NCBI GenBank assembly: GCA_035449045.1
Contig: DAOTKC010000021.1
Coordinates: 1 to 25,511 of the forward strand
DNA length: 25,511 nucleotides
DNA from: DAOTKC01 sp035449045
Lineage (GTDB): Bacteria; Bacillota; Clostridia; Christensenellales; CAG-917
Reading direction: 5' to 3'
Part shown: one piece after another, positions 14,800-23,000 of the stretch
How positions within the stretch are numbered: the stretch's first letter is position 1
Layout of the letters: every line of letters begins with the position of its first letter
The notes under the pieces: model-generated
Told to the model about the DNA's origin: nothing
Database searches by the model: none
The model's input: only the letters and a program-made list of their open reading frames with translations
Made by a program: the position numbers and the translations under genes

Positions 14800-14832
14800 A
14801 ATTTTCCTTCCTTTTCGCTCAAAATATATTTA

Positions 14833-14861
14833 ATTATAACATTTTATCCATCGTAATGCAA
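14833..14861 (-). promoter_or_regulatory. Promoter of the M28 peptidase gene
   Basis: TTGCAT (14861-14856) is 17 bp from a perfect TATAAT (14838-14833) preceded by TGT, an extended -10. Confidence 0.7.
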
Positions 14862-15002
14862 TTTATTTCTCAAAAAACCGCGCCGACTCAAAAAAACCTA
14901 AGGTTAAATGAAATATTCAAAAAATTAACAGGTTATGCAAATTGAAAAACGAAATGGGTTGAAAGGAAAATGAGTTAAGGGGTGCGAGTTAAAAAAGTAT
15001 CG

Positions 15003-15587
15003 CTAAATTTCCCGCGGCTCGGTGCGGAATAGAATGGTTTTGAGGGCGGCGCTCAAGGGAAAAAATAAAACCGCCGTAATGATGACGTTTGAAACAAAAT
15101 GCGTCCCGTAGAACCAAATGCCGCGGACGTAGTAAAGCTCGAACAGGCGAAATAGTTGAGAGCTTTCGACGCCTCCCGCCGCCGCGAACAAGACGTCTAT
15201 AAGAGAGGTTAGGCCGCCGAAGGCCACCGTGAATAGGGCGGCGAGCGCGACGGCGCGGACGGCGCCGCAGCGGCGGAGCAAAAGAGCGCCCGAAAGCCCT
15301 AAAAGGTTCCAATGAATGAAGTAAGCCGGCACCCAGGTGCCGAAGCCGTAAATAATTGTTTCGGTGACGCAAAAGCACAAAGTGATGAGGAAAGTGCGCC
15401 TTGTGCCCAGCGCCGACGAGAACACCAAAATAAAGAGCGTGACGACCTCGACGTTGGGAACAAAGGAAAGCACCAGCTTTCCCGCCGTCAAAATAGCCGA
15501 GCAAACGCCGATGAGCGCGAGGTCAAACGCGCGTGAACGAGAAAACTCGCGGCTCTTTTCTTTAGTTAAAACGAAATCCGCTTGCAT
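15003..15587 (-). CDS. ECF transporter S component, probably for cobalamin or a corrinoid
   Basis: S components are the membrane substrate-binding subunits of energy-coupling factor vitamin importers and use a shared EcfA/A'/T module. The 194-residue protein has about six hydrophobic helices. The region FVPNVEVVTLFILVFSSALGTRR followed by ETIIYGFGTWVPAYFIHWNLLGL is typical of S components found beside DUF4430 lipoproteins. Its ATG overlaps the lipoprotein stop in TGATG, so the two are translationally coupled. A cobalamin riboswitch controls the transcript, so the likely cargo is cobalamin or a precursor. No energising module is in the window. No clear terminator follows. Confidence 0.82.
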   Translation of the reverse strand: MQADFVLTKEKSREFSRSRAFDLALIGVCSAILTAGKLVLSFVPNVEVVTLFILVFSSALGTRRTFLITLCFCVTETIIYGFGTWVPAYFIHWNLLGLSGALLLRRCGAVRAVALAALFTVAFGGLTSLIDVLFAAAGGVESSQLFRLFELYYVRGIWFYGTHFVSNVIITAVLFFPLSAALKTILFRTEPREI

Positions 15588-16096
15588 CAGGCAAAGAACC
15601 TCAGTGCCAAAAGATAGGATGCGCCGTCCACAACGGGCAGAAGCGCGACGCCGACGTTGGAATAAAAGTAGGTCTTGCCTCCCTGATCCAGCGGGTCGGG
15701 ATTGTAAAAATCCTTGAGCGCGGCGTCGTCGATGTCGTGGAAAACGGCGATATAGCTGAACTCGGCGGCATCGGCCTTGAGCCCGCCTATCTCGGTGACG
15801 TAGACGCCGAAGCCGCTGCCGTCAAATACGTAGGCCGAAATAATCTCTTTTTCTTTCATCTCGATAAGCGCGTCATGCAGGTTGTTCGCCCTTGTGGTAA
15901 ACTCAAAAACGCTCTCGCCGACTGTGAGCGTTATCGTTTTTTCCTCCGAACTGCCCTCATATCCCGACAGCTTGTTTTCCAGCTCGGACACCTTTTTCTT
16001 GAGCTCGCTGTAATCGCAAGCCGAAAGCACGGCCGAAAGCAAAATTACGGCAACAAGTAACAGCACCGTTAATATAATTCTTCTGTTTTTTTGCAT
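15587..16096 (-). CDS. DUF4430-type lipoprotein, putative corrinoid-binding surface protein
   Basis: This 169-residue lipoprotein has a signal segment ending in lipobox VLSAC (Cys27) and a short coiled coil (about 30-43, ELKKKVSELENKL). A domain at about 53-168 resembles DUF4430, which is related to the beta domain of transcobalamin/intrinsic factor (TLTVGESVFEFTTRANNLHDAL, then GFGVYVTEIGG, and a C-terminal VGVALLPVVDGASYLLALRF). It would sit outside the membrane and hand a corrinoid to the coupled S component. AAGGTGA lies about ten bases upstream of the ATG. The domain assignment is by motif recognition, and ligand binding is inferred from the riboswitch. Confidence 0.75.
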   Translation of the reverse strand: MQKNRRIILTVLLLVAVILLSAVLSACDYSELKKKVSELENKLSGYEGSSEEKTITLTVGESVFEFTTRANNLHDALIEMKEKEIISAYVFDGSGFGVYVTEIGGLKADAAEFSYIAVFHDIDDAALKDFYNPDPLDQGGKTYFYSNVGVALLPVVDGASYLLALRFFA

Positions 16097-16168
16097 TTTT
16101 CGTTTTTCACCTTGTTTTTTATCTGCTAATTTTCTAACTTGCTTGATCTTTAATTTTAACCTTTCCCC

Positions 16169-16192
16169 CCGTTAAACGCGCGCGTTTAACGG
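16169..16192. repeat. 24-bp perfect palindrome between riboswitch terminator and DUF4430 gene
   Basis: The half-site CCGTTAAACGCG is followed directly by its reverse complement CGCGTTTAACGG. As RNA it would fold into a strong stem just past the terminator T-run and upstream of the gene. As DNA it is a candidate protein-binding site. Confidence 0.7.
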
Positions 16193-16196
16193 AATT

Positions 16197-16223
16197 AAAA
16201 ATGCCGTTTCCAAGGAAACGGCA
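16197..16223 (-). terminator. Riboswitch-controlled intrinsic terminator
   Basis: On the minus strand TGCCGTTTCC pairs with GGAAACGGCA and is followed by a run of five T. It lies about 58 nt downstream of the aptamer and about 100 nt before the DUF4430 start, so it is the expected expression platform. Confidence 0.85.
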
Positions 16224-16280
16224 CGGAAAAACAAGCGCAGAGCGCATGCTCCCGTCCCTTTCCCTCCGAAAGTCGGGTTC

Positions 16281-16433
16281 AATTTTTCGGGCAGGTCTCC
16301 TGACTCGGGTTCAACCTTGCCGCGCCTTCCCAAATAGTGGCATATGCGGCTCGTCTCCCTTACAGTAGCGGGGGCTGTCCCGGCTTATACCGGGTTCCCT
16401 TTTAATCCTTCACCGAAGGAACCTCGAAAAATT
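16281..16433 (-). ncRNA. Cobalamin riboswitch aptamer
   Basis: Minus-strand sequence contains the conserved core: GCCCCCGCTACTGTAAG, the B12-box GCCACT, GGGAAGGC, and GAGTCAGGAGACCTGCC. P1 closes perfectly between AATTTTTCG (16433-16425) and CGAAAAATT (16289-16281). A terminator follows, so cobalamin binding should switch off the downstream lipoprotein and ECF genes. A TATAAT at 16514-16509, inside the end of cysS, could be part of its promoter but lacks a good -35. A small hairpin (CGGACT/AGTCCG) precedes P1. Confidence 0.95.
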
Positions 16434-16470
16434 TTGCGGACTCTTTTACTAAGTCCGATTTTTAGTTACC

Positions 16471-16488
16471 AAACCAACTTGTTGGTTT
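16471..16488 (+). other. Hairpin after cysS with T-run on the plus strand
   Basis: AAACCAAC (16471-16478) pairs with GTTGGTTT (16481-16488) and is followed by a T-run only on the plus strand. It would stop antisense transcription into cysS rather than terminate cysS itself. Confidence 0.4.
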
Positions 16489-16492
16489 TTTA

Positions 16493-17890
16493 TTACTTAA
16501 TGGGCTTTATTATATAGCCGTCCTTTGTGTCGACGAGCTCGAAGCCGAGCGCTTTGATTTCGGCGCGGAGCGAATCGGCGAGCGCGAAGTTCTTTTCGGC
16601 CTTAGCCTGCTTTCTCTTTTCGGCAAGCGCCGTTACGTTCTCGGGAATCTCCCCGGACGGCGCCGCTTCCGATGCCATGGGCGCGGCGGTTTCCAAACTT
16701 AGCCCTAACACTTTATCCATCTTGAGGGCAAGATAAAAAATATCCTTGCTCTTTTCCTCTTTCACCATGGTGAACAGCACGCCGACGGCGAGAGGAATAT
16801 TGAGGTCGTCGCGGACGGCTCCGTCAAACTCGTCCTCATACTTTTTCAGAATTTCGGGATTGGTGGGTTTATCTGTCGTTTTGTGTTGATAAAGCGTCGA
16901 AAGCAGACGTTCGTAGGCTGTTTTCGCGCCGTCCATGCCCTCGAAAGTGAAATTCAGTTTCTTGCGGTAATGCGCCTGAAGGCAGAACAGCCTGAAAGCC
17001 ATCGGCGGATAGCCCATCTCTTTGAGCTGCTCGATGGTGTAGGTGTTTTTGAGGCTCTTGGACATCTTGCCGCCGTCCACCTGCATGAATTCGCCGTGCA
17101 TCCAGTAATTGACGCTCTTCTTGTCGGTTAGCGCCTCGTTTTGGGCGATTTCGTTCTCGTGGTGGATGGGTATGTGGTCGACGCCGCCGGTGTGGATGTC
17201 AAAGACCTCGCCCAAATATTTCATGCTCATCGCCGAGCACTCGATGTGCCAGCCCGGATAACCCTTGCCCCACGGGCTGTCCCACTGCATGATATGGCCG
17301 GGCTCGGCCTTTTTCCAAAGCGCGAAGTCCTCGGGGTTTCTTTTTTCCTCGTTCACTTCGACGCGCGCGCCCGCCTGTTGCCGGTCAAGCTTGATGCCCG
17401 ACAGTTTGCCGTAGCCGGGGAATGTCGAAATGTCGAAATAAATGCCGTCCGAGGTCTCGTAGGCGACTCCCTTTTTCTCCAGCTTAACCACGATATCGAG
17501 CATTTCGTCGATGTGGTCGGTCGCCTTAGCTATTATCTCGGGTTTTCCGATGTTGAGGCTTTCGAGGTCCTTAAAAAAGACTTCGCCGTAAAAAGCGGCG
17601 ATTTCCTCCGGCGTTTTCTTCTGCTCCTTGGCGGCGGCGGCCATCTTGTCCTCGCCCTCGTCGGCGTCCGACATAAGGTGGCCGACGTCGGTGATGTTCA
17701 TGACGCCCTTCAGCTTGTAGCCGCAGTATTTCAGCGTGCGGCGGAGAAGATCCATAAAAATGTAGGTGCGCATGTTGCCGATGTGGGCGTAGCTGTATAC
17801 GGTCGGGCCGCACGAATACATCGTCACCTTGTTACCGATCGGCACGAACTCCTCTTTCTGTCTTGTCAGCGTATTGAAAATTTTAAGCAT
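16493..17890 (-). CDS. cysS: Cysteinyl-tRNA synthetase
   Basis: CysS charges tRNA-Cys. The 465-residue protein is a complete class I synthetase: the HIGH-like motif YAHIGN (34-39), the zinc site with Cys27 (SCGPTV), Cys218 (ECSAM) and the HHENE cluster (243-247), and the KMSKS loop GKMSKSLKN (274-282). The C-terminal helical and anticodon-binding region ends ELVDTKDGYIIKPIK. The ribosome site is weak (AAAAGA close to the ATG). It follows cysE by 55 bp, a common pairing that links cysteine synthesis to its use. Confidence 0.97.
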   Translation of the reverse strand: MLKIFNTLTRQKEEFVPIGNKVTMYSCGPTVYSYAHIGNMRTYIFMDLLRRTLKYCGYKLKGVMNITDVGHLMSDADEGEDKMAAAAKEQKKTPEEIAAFYGEVFFKDLESLNIGKPEIIAKATDHIDEMLDIVVKLEKKGVAYETSDGIYFDISTFPGYGKLSGIKLDRQQAGARVEVNEEKRNPEDFALWKKAEPGHIMQWDSPWGKGYPGWHIECSAMSMKYLGEVFDIHTGGVDHIPIHHENEIAQNEALTDKKSVNYWMHGEFMQVDGGKMSKSLKNTYTIEQLKEMGYPPMAFRLFCLQAHYRKKLNFTFEGMDGAKTAYERLLSTLYQHKTTDKPTNPEILKKYEDEFDGAVRDDLNIPLAVGVLFTMVKEEKSKDIFYLALKMDKVLGLSLETAAPMASEAAPSGEIPENVTALAEKRKQAKAEKNFALADSLRAEIKALGFELVDTKDGYIIKPIK

Positions 17891-17945
17891 TCTTTTAACT
17901 TGATAAACCTTTTTGGCTCTATATAAGCGATTGTGGAATTAATTA

Positions 17946-18713
17946 TTATTCCTGATTAGTTTGGACATCGGCATTTATGTGTTTGTCGGGACAGTCGGCC
18001 GATTTGTCGCACACCGCGCAGGCGCTCGCCGCCTCGGCGGCCTTGCCGTTAGCGTTGAGCTCGTCGACGGTCAGAGAATAGGCACAGGCACTGACGCCGA
18101 GCTGCTTCTCGAGCGCGCCTATGCGGCGGTTTAAGCGCCTGAACTCCTCCATGATGGGATCGGGAAGCAGAATTTGGTTCATATCGGCGATGCGTTCGCC
18201 TTCCTGCTTGACAATCCGGCCGGGCACGCCCACCACGGTGCAGTAGGGCGGGACGGATTTCAAAACGACGCTGCCCGCGCCGATTTTGGAGCCCTTCCCT
18301 ATAACCAGCGGCCCCAAAACCTTTGCGCCCGCCGAAATCATGACGTCGTCCTCGATGGTGGGGTGGCGCTTGCCTGTATCTTTGCCGGTGCCGCCCAGCG
18401 TCACGCCCTGATAGAGCACGACGTTGTTGCCTATCTCGGTCGTCTCGCCGATGACAAGCCCCGCGCCGTGGTCAATCATTATGCCGGTGCCGATTTTGGC
18501 GGCGGGGTGAATCTCCACCGCCGTCTTGCGGCGGACGCGGGCGCTTATGAACAGCGCCGTGCGCTTCATTCCCCTAATCCAAAACCAGTGCGCCATGCGG
18601 TAGCCTACCAGCGCGCGGAAACCCGCCGAGGTAACCACCACCTGCCACTTGCTTCTCGCCGCCGGGTCTTTCTCTAAGACGGCAGTCAGGTCTTTCTTTA
18701 TATTGTCGAACAT
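17946..18713 (-). CDS. cysE: Serine O-acetyltransferase with Cys-containing C-terminal extension
   Basis: CysE acetylates L-serine with acetyl-CoA, the first step of cysteine synthesis. The left-handed beta-helix hexapeptide repeats run from about 66 to 165, with the active-site DHGAG (Asp81, His82), the GGTGKDTGKRHPTI loop (His117) and PPYCTVVGVPGRIV. Up to about residue 205 this is the short bacterial (EpsC-like) enzyme. Beyond that lies an unusual tail of about 50 residues with Cys210, Cys232, Cys235 and Cys241, including CAVC. The tail may bind metal or sense redox, which is inference. GGAG is six bases upstream. It lies between the GNAT gene and cysS. Confidence 0.95.
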   Translation of the reverse strand: MFDNIKKDLTAVLEKDPAARSKWQVVVTSAGFRALVGYRMAHWFWIRGMKRTALFISARVRRKTAVEIHPAAKIGTGIMIDHGAGLVIGETTEIGNNVVLYQGVTLGGTGKDTGKRHPTIEDDVMISAGAKVLGPLVIGKGSKIGAGSVVLKSVPPYCTVVGVPGRIVKQEGERIADMNQILLPDPIMEEFRRLNRRIGALEKQLGVSACAYSLTVDELNANGKAAEAASACAVCDKSADCPDKHINADVQTNQE

Positions 18714-18760
18714 CGTTGCTCCGTTAGGTTATTCCTTTAAATAAGCAGCTGCCTAAAAAT

Positions 18761-19333
18761 TTAATTTTTTTGCTCGCGCAAGTCCATTGCAAACACCAGC
18801 GCGCCGGGCAGCTTTTGGATAATCTTAAAGCCGTATTTTTTGTAGAACGGCACGCCCTTTTCATTTGCCGTGCTCACGGTCAGAAAGGCGCCGGGTATCT
18901 TTTGCTCTTTTAGTCGCCGCATCTGCTCATTCATCAGTCTATGCCCCACGCCCATTCTTTGATAGCCGTCTAAAATGTCGATGTGAAGGTGGGCGGGGTA
19001 TTTTTTTAGATAGCGGCAGGTCACGACGGGCGTCAAAAACATCTCCGCGGCAAGCACTTTGTGCATTTTCCAAATGCGCTTGAGATAGTTCTCGCGGAAG
19101 AACTTGTAAAATGCCTTGGAGTCGGGCGCGGAGATACAGTAGCCTATCGCCTCGTTGTTTTCGTTTGCGGCAACGACGACATTACCCGGCGCGAACTCCA
19201 TATAGGGCTCGATGAAGCAGCCTGCCACCAAGTCCTTGTTTTTTATGTATTTGGGGTCGGTCGCCGTCTTGTGGCAAATATCTCTGAGCGCTTCCCAATC
19301 CTTTTTTTCATATCCACGAATAGTTATTTCCAT
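18761..19333 (-). CDS. GNAT-family N-acetyltransferase
   Basis: This 190-residue protein has a GNAT fold for acetyl-CoA-dependent N-acylation. N-terminal ITIRGYEKKDWEALRDICHKTA is typical. The acetyl-CoA-binding motif A is at about 120-140 (HLHIDILDGYQRMGVGHRLM), with the motif B end VPFYKKYGFKI at about 163-173. I choose ATG 19333 because AGGAG lies eight bases upstream; a GTG at 19342 would add three residues but overlaps that site. The acceptor is unknown. It lies 47 bp upstream of cysE, so it may be co-transcribed. Confidence 0.88.
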   Translation of the reverse strand: MEITIRGYEKKDWEALRDICHKTATDPKYIKNKDLVAGCFIEPYMEFAPGNVVVAANENNEAIGYCISAPDSKAFYKFFRENYLKRIWKMHKVLAAEMFLTPVVTCRYLKKYPAHLHIDILDGYQRMGVGHRLMNEQMRRLKEQKIPGAFLTVSTANEKGVPFYKKYGFKIIQKLPGALVFAMDLREQKN

Positions 19334-19371
19334 ACCGAACACTCCTATTACGACTTATGAAACCTTTATTT

Positions 19372-22300
19372 TTAAGCGGCGCTGTTTGCGATAACACGAT
19401 ACATGGCGTCGGGCAGGATGCCTCCGCCGTCAAACCAAAGTGTGTAATTCATTGTCTCGGCAATCAGTTCCATACGGAAGGAGAAGGTGACGGTGAAAGT
19501 TGCCGGCGGCATATGGAATTCGGGCTTGATGGCCTCCATAAACTTGGACACCTTGACATCGGCGACGAGGTATTTGACGACGGGGTTCATGGTGGCGTAG
19601 CCGCCCCAAACTAAAATCTGGCCGAGAGTGGCGTCGCTCATGCATTGCTTGAGGTCGTCGCTGACGGTGGAGAGCTTGGCGGACTGGACGGCGGAAATAT
19701 CCAAAATGGTGTCGGGCTCGACGACGACAAGTTCGCCCAGCGTCATAATCTTGAGGGCGTCATTGAGGTTTTTGACGGTGGCGTTGGCGTGCTTAAAGCT
19801 GACCAAAACTTTCTCGCTCATGTCGTCGGCTTCCTTCATGTAGACGGTCTTGCCGTCATCGCCGTTTGCGGCGGCTACAAGATAGCCTCTGACCTTGACG
19901 AAGGTGCTGAGCGAAAGATAAGCGGGATTGGATGCGTCGAAGTTAAGATATTGTCCCTCGACGGCGTCATAAATATAGACGACGTAGGCGTCGTAATCGG
20001 AAAGCGGCGCGGGGTGCACGCTCGGGTTGTAAGCCTCAAAGTCGTCGCCCATCCGGACCGCGAACACCAACTGAGGAAGCCCGTTGTGTGCGGGATTCAG
20101 TTCGTCGTAGAGCTCGATCGTGCCTGCGTTGTCGACAAAGAGCGCGGCGTTTTCAAGATCCAGCGTCACGTTCAGCATGATGTCGTTGGCGTATTTCTTT
20201 ATGTAGCGCTGGCCGACACCCGTCTCGTCGGTATAAAAGTCGCCCGTCTCATAGTGGTAAATCCTGTAAGTATAAACGTAAAGGTTGGCGGGCTCGTCTG
20301 CGGCTATTCCGGCAAAAACCTCAAAAGAGCTCGTCGCCTGATTCCAAATATAGAGGGGCGTAAGCGTGCCGGCGTCGTAGGCGGCGCGCTCCTCCGCCGT
20401 CGCGATAAAGTAGTTTTGGAACTTGTCGATATCGGGGTCGGCGAGGTTGTAAGGATAGTAGGCAACTTCGAGCTCCTTGGGAGAAAGCGGGTCGAGCGGG
20501 TCGGAAAGGCTGGCGCGGACGCCCTTGACAAAGAGATCGACGCCCGCCGCTATCTGATCCTCGGTGGCGAGGACGTAGCGCTCGGTTGCCTCGTAGTATC
20601 TGCCCGAGGCGTTTTTAATGAAAACAAACCTTGAGTCATGCTCGTAGGGCGATACCAAAACGTATTCGACATAGTCGGGGTTGCCCGCCATATTTTCGTA
20701 GACCTTGGCAAACTCGTTGATGTCGACGAGGTCGGAAATCATGAGGTTGTCGATTATATCGGTGATGCCCGCCGAGATGTTGTTTATCTTGAGGTTGGCC
20801 ATACGCTTCAAAACGACATGGCTGTCGCCCTTGGCGGTTCGGGTGTAGAAATCGGCGTAGTCGGGGTCGATGCCGGTGCGGGCGTAGTAGACGCCTTCGT
20901 CGAGATACATGGAAGCGGCGGCAAGCTCGGCCGGTGTGGCGAGAACGTATTCCCCCTCGGCGTCCATGGTATACACCTGCTTGCCCGAGACAAGGTTGGC
21001 CCAGGTGGCGCGCTCGTAAGTGTCGGTCGCGATGTCGATGACCTCTTTAAGCTTGAGCTCGTTCATATCGGCGGAGAGCGTCTTGAGCGTGGAATTTCTA
21101 AGTGAAACCAGCACGCGCGGGCTCTTTTCGCGCATTAATATGAATTTGGGCTCGGGGTCGGCGTGCGCGGGATTGGATGCGTCGTATTTAACATACTTGT
21201 CGCCGTCAAAGACGAACCAGCGCGCAGGATCGGTGTCGGCCGCCGTTCTGGGACGGTATAAATCCTCGGCGTAGACTTCGGTTATCTCTTCGAGCTTCAT
21301 GGTGTTGATGGCGCCGGACATCTCGTTTATCGTCGAGTTTCGAAGCGAAATTAGCACCATGGGGCTCTTTTCTTTGTCGATGACGTATTTAACTGCGGGG
21401 TCGGCGTGGGAAGGCTCGGCGGCATCGTAGGGAACGTAAATCGTGCCCCACTTAACGAGCCAGCTCGACTCGGGGTCGACGCCCGGAACCGCCTCGCGCA
21501 TGACGTCTTCGCTTATTATGTCGATGAGGTTGTAGAGCTTGGCGTCCTTGATGGTGTCGGCCAGCTCGCCGCCGTTTTTAATCTGAATGTCGGCGACAAG
21601 CTGCAGCGTCATGTCGGATGTGCCGATATGGGCGCGCAGATAGTCGGGCTCGGCGCCCTCGGCGGGCTCCAAGCTCCCCTTGAGCGCTACGGTGTCGGCG
21701 TCCACTATATAGCCGGCAAGCTCGGTATATTCAATGGGCTCGCCCGCGCCGATGACGAGATTGGCGGGAATGTTCAAAAATCCGCCGACAAGCCCCTGGC
21801 TCAATACGCTCGGGTATGCCGGAATGTCAATGAAGATGTTGGAAAGGGAGATGTAGCCGCTCTGTTTGACGGTAACCTCAAAGCCGCCTCCGTCCGCCGA
21901 TTCGACTTTAACATTGTTGACGTAGGCGGGGACGAAATATTCCTCGCCCGGAACTATTTCGGCGCTCTCTTCAAACTCGACGTATTCGTAAGTCCCTTCA
22001 AAACTGAACTCATAGCTTACGTTGCCTTCGCCGTCCACTATCCGCTCATATTTATCGCCCGTAAAGGTTTCAAGCAAACCTTCGTCAATCTCGCGGTATT
22101 CGTCGACGCGGCGATATATTTTGTTGTCGCCGTGCAGGATAAACAAATCGCGGTTGATGTCGATGACGTCGGATATGTAGAGGTTATCGAGAGCGTTCGA
22201 AAGTTCGGATATCTTAGTGTTTCTTAAGGCGAGCAGCGTCTTATTGGTGTCGGCGCCCGAATAGATGTTCAGCCCGAAATCGCGGTCAATCTGGCCGAAA

Positions 22301-22809
22301 GTCTTGTTGTCGAGGTTGTCGACCTCGTCCATAACGTTTTGCAGCGCGTCGAAAATGGGCGTGTCGAGATTGTCATTGAAAATCTTGAGGTCGGGAAGCG
22401 TCAAATCGAATTTTTCGGAGGCGTCGCGAAGCGTGAAATTATCGAAAATCTTTCTGAAATTGTCGGGAATCTCCACGATGGGGACGTCCTTTATCCCCGT
22501 TATGTCAAATCCCGCTATTTCGTCGGGAATGTCGATGCCGTATTTCTCCTCGATGTCGTTTAAGGAAATGTTGCCGAAGTCCTTGAAGGTGTCAATCAGG
22601 CTGTTGGCAAGCTCCCAAAGCGTCATGTCGTAGACGCCCGCGGTGTTGTCAGGCTGAAACACCTGAAAGCCGGCGTAATCCTGAATCTGGCCGACGGTGA
22701 CCGAGGTCATAAGCAGATAGATGGTCAGTGCGATGGAGCCGATGAAGAGAATTACTCCCAGCACCATGCCGATAAGTATATCTACAAATGTCTTAAGCCC
22801 TTTTTTCAT
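19372..22809 (-). CDS. Large membrane-anchored repeat protein of unknown function (1145 aa)
   Basis: I do not recognise this family. A basic N-terminus (MKKGLK) and one hydrophobic helix at about 8-34 predict anchoring in the cytoplasmic membrane with more than 1100 residues outside. A degenerate motif, roughly LxSLRNSTxxxLSxxLNxLKLxDVIDI, recurs at about 192-220, 402-435, 486-517, 567-598, 666-698, 1002-1033 and 1038-1070. A second motif (YDAxNPAHADP-like) recurs at about 460, 541, 901 and 956. The protein is acidic and Tyr-rich, with a single Cys (1056). AGGAGG is five bases upstream. Its role could be envelope or adhesion scaffolding; no enzyme motif is visible. It lies between ftsH and the GNAT/cys genes. 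Confidence 0.9.
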   Translation of the reverse strand: MKKGLKTFVDILIGMVLGVILFIGSIALTIYLLMTSVTVGQIQDYAGFQVFQPDNTAGVYDMTLWELANSLIDTFKDFGNISLNDIEEKYGIDIPDEIAGFDITGIKDVPIVEIPDNFRKIFDNFTLRDASEKFDLTLPDLKIFNDNLDTPIFDALQNVMDEVDNLDNKTFGQIDRDFGLNIYSGADTNKTLLALRNTKISELSNALDNLYISDVIDINRDLFILHGDNKIYRRVDEYREIDEGLLETFTGDKYERIVDGEGNVSYEFSFEGTYEYVEFEESAEIVPGEEYFVPAYVNNVKVESADGGGFEVTVKQSGYISLSNIFIDIPAYPSVLSQGLVGGFLNIPANLVIGAGEPIEYTELAGYIVDADTVALKGSLEPAEGAEPDYLRAHIGTSDMTLQLVADIQIKNGGELADTIKDAKLYNLIDIISEDVMREAVPGVDPESSWLVKWGTIYVPYDAAEPSHADPAVKYVIDKEKSPMVLISLRNSTINEMSGAINTMKLEEITEVYAEDLYRPRTAADTDPARWFVFDGDKYVKYDASNPAHADPEPKFILMREKSPRVLVSLRNSTLKTLSADMNELKLKEVIDIATDTYERATWANLVSGKQVYTMDAEGEYVLATPAELAAASMYLDEGVYYARTGIDPDYADFYTRTAKGDSHVVLKRMANLKINNISAGITDIIDNLMISDLVDINEFAKVYENMAGNPDYVEYVLVSPYEHDSRFVFIKNASGRYYEATERYVLATEDQIAAGVDLFVKGVRASLSDPLDPLSPKELEVAYYPYNLADPDIDKFQNYFIATAEERAAYDAGTLTPLYIWNQATSSFEVFAGIAADEPANLYVYTYRIYHYETGDFYTDETGVGQRYIKKYANDIMLNVTLDLENAALFVDNAGTIELYDELNPAHNGLPQLVFAVRMGDDFEAYNPSVHPAPLSDYDAYVVYIYDAVEGQYLNFDASNPAYLSLSTFVKVRGYLVAAANGDDGKTVYMKEADDMSEKVLVSFKHANATVKNLNDALKIMTLGELVVVEPDTILDISAVQSAKLSTVSDDLKQCMSDATLGQILVWGGYATMNPVVKYLVADVKVSKFMEAIKPEFHMPPATFTVTFSFRMELIAETMNYTLWFDGGGILPDAMYRVIANSAA

Positions 22810-22928
22810 ATCAACCTCCTAAAACTGAATCTATGGGCGCATTGCGGCGTTTCTTTCGTCGTCGTGAGGCAGTCACTTATTTTCTCCCCATCAGATGTCT
22901 TCATCTTACGGGGGCCCCGATAAAGCAT

Positions 22929-23000
22929 GTTCAAGCTTTTGGTGGTCCCCATTGAACGAATTCATTCAATGGGGTGAATTCCGAGCCTTGCACTGCATCC
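22929..23000. repeat. Repeat unit, copy A (about 72 bp)
   Basis: It contains GTCCCCATTGAA, a loop, TTCAATGGGGTGA, then GAGCCTTG and GCATCC. The central part is an inverted repeat (10-bp stem CCCCATTGAA/TTCAATGGGG). Confidence 0.8.

Noticed and set aside
17141..17926. 261-codon plus-strand open frame opposite cysS
   Set aside because: It is antisense to a fully supported CysS with all motifs, and its translation shows no domain; it is a frame shadow of GC-biased codons.
19645..20634. 329-codon plus-strand frame opposite the 1145-aa gene, with others at 21406-22227
   Set aside because: These mirror the repetitive codons of the minus-strand gene and lack ribosome sites; the long uninterrupted minus frame with AGGAGG is the better model.
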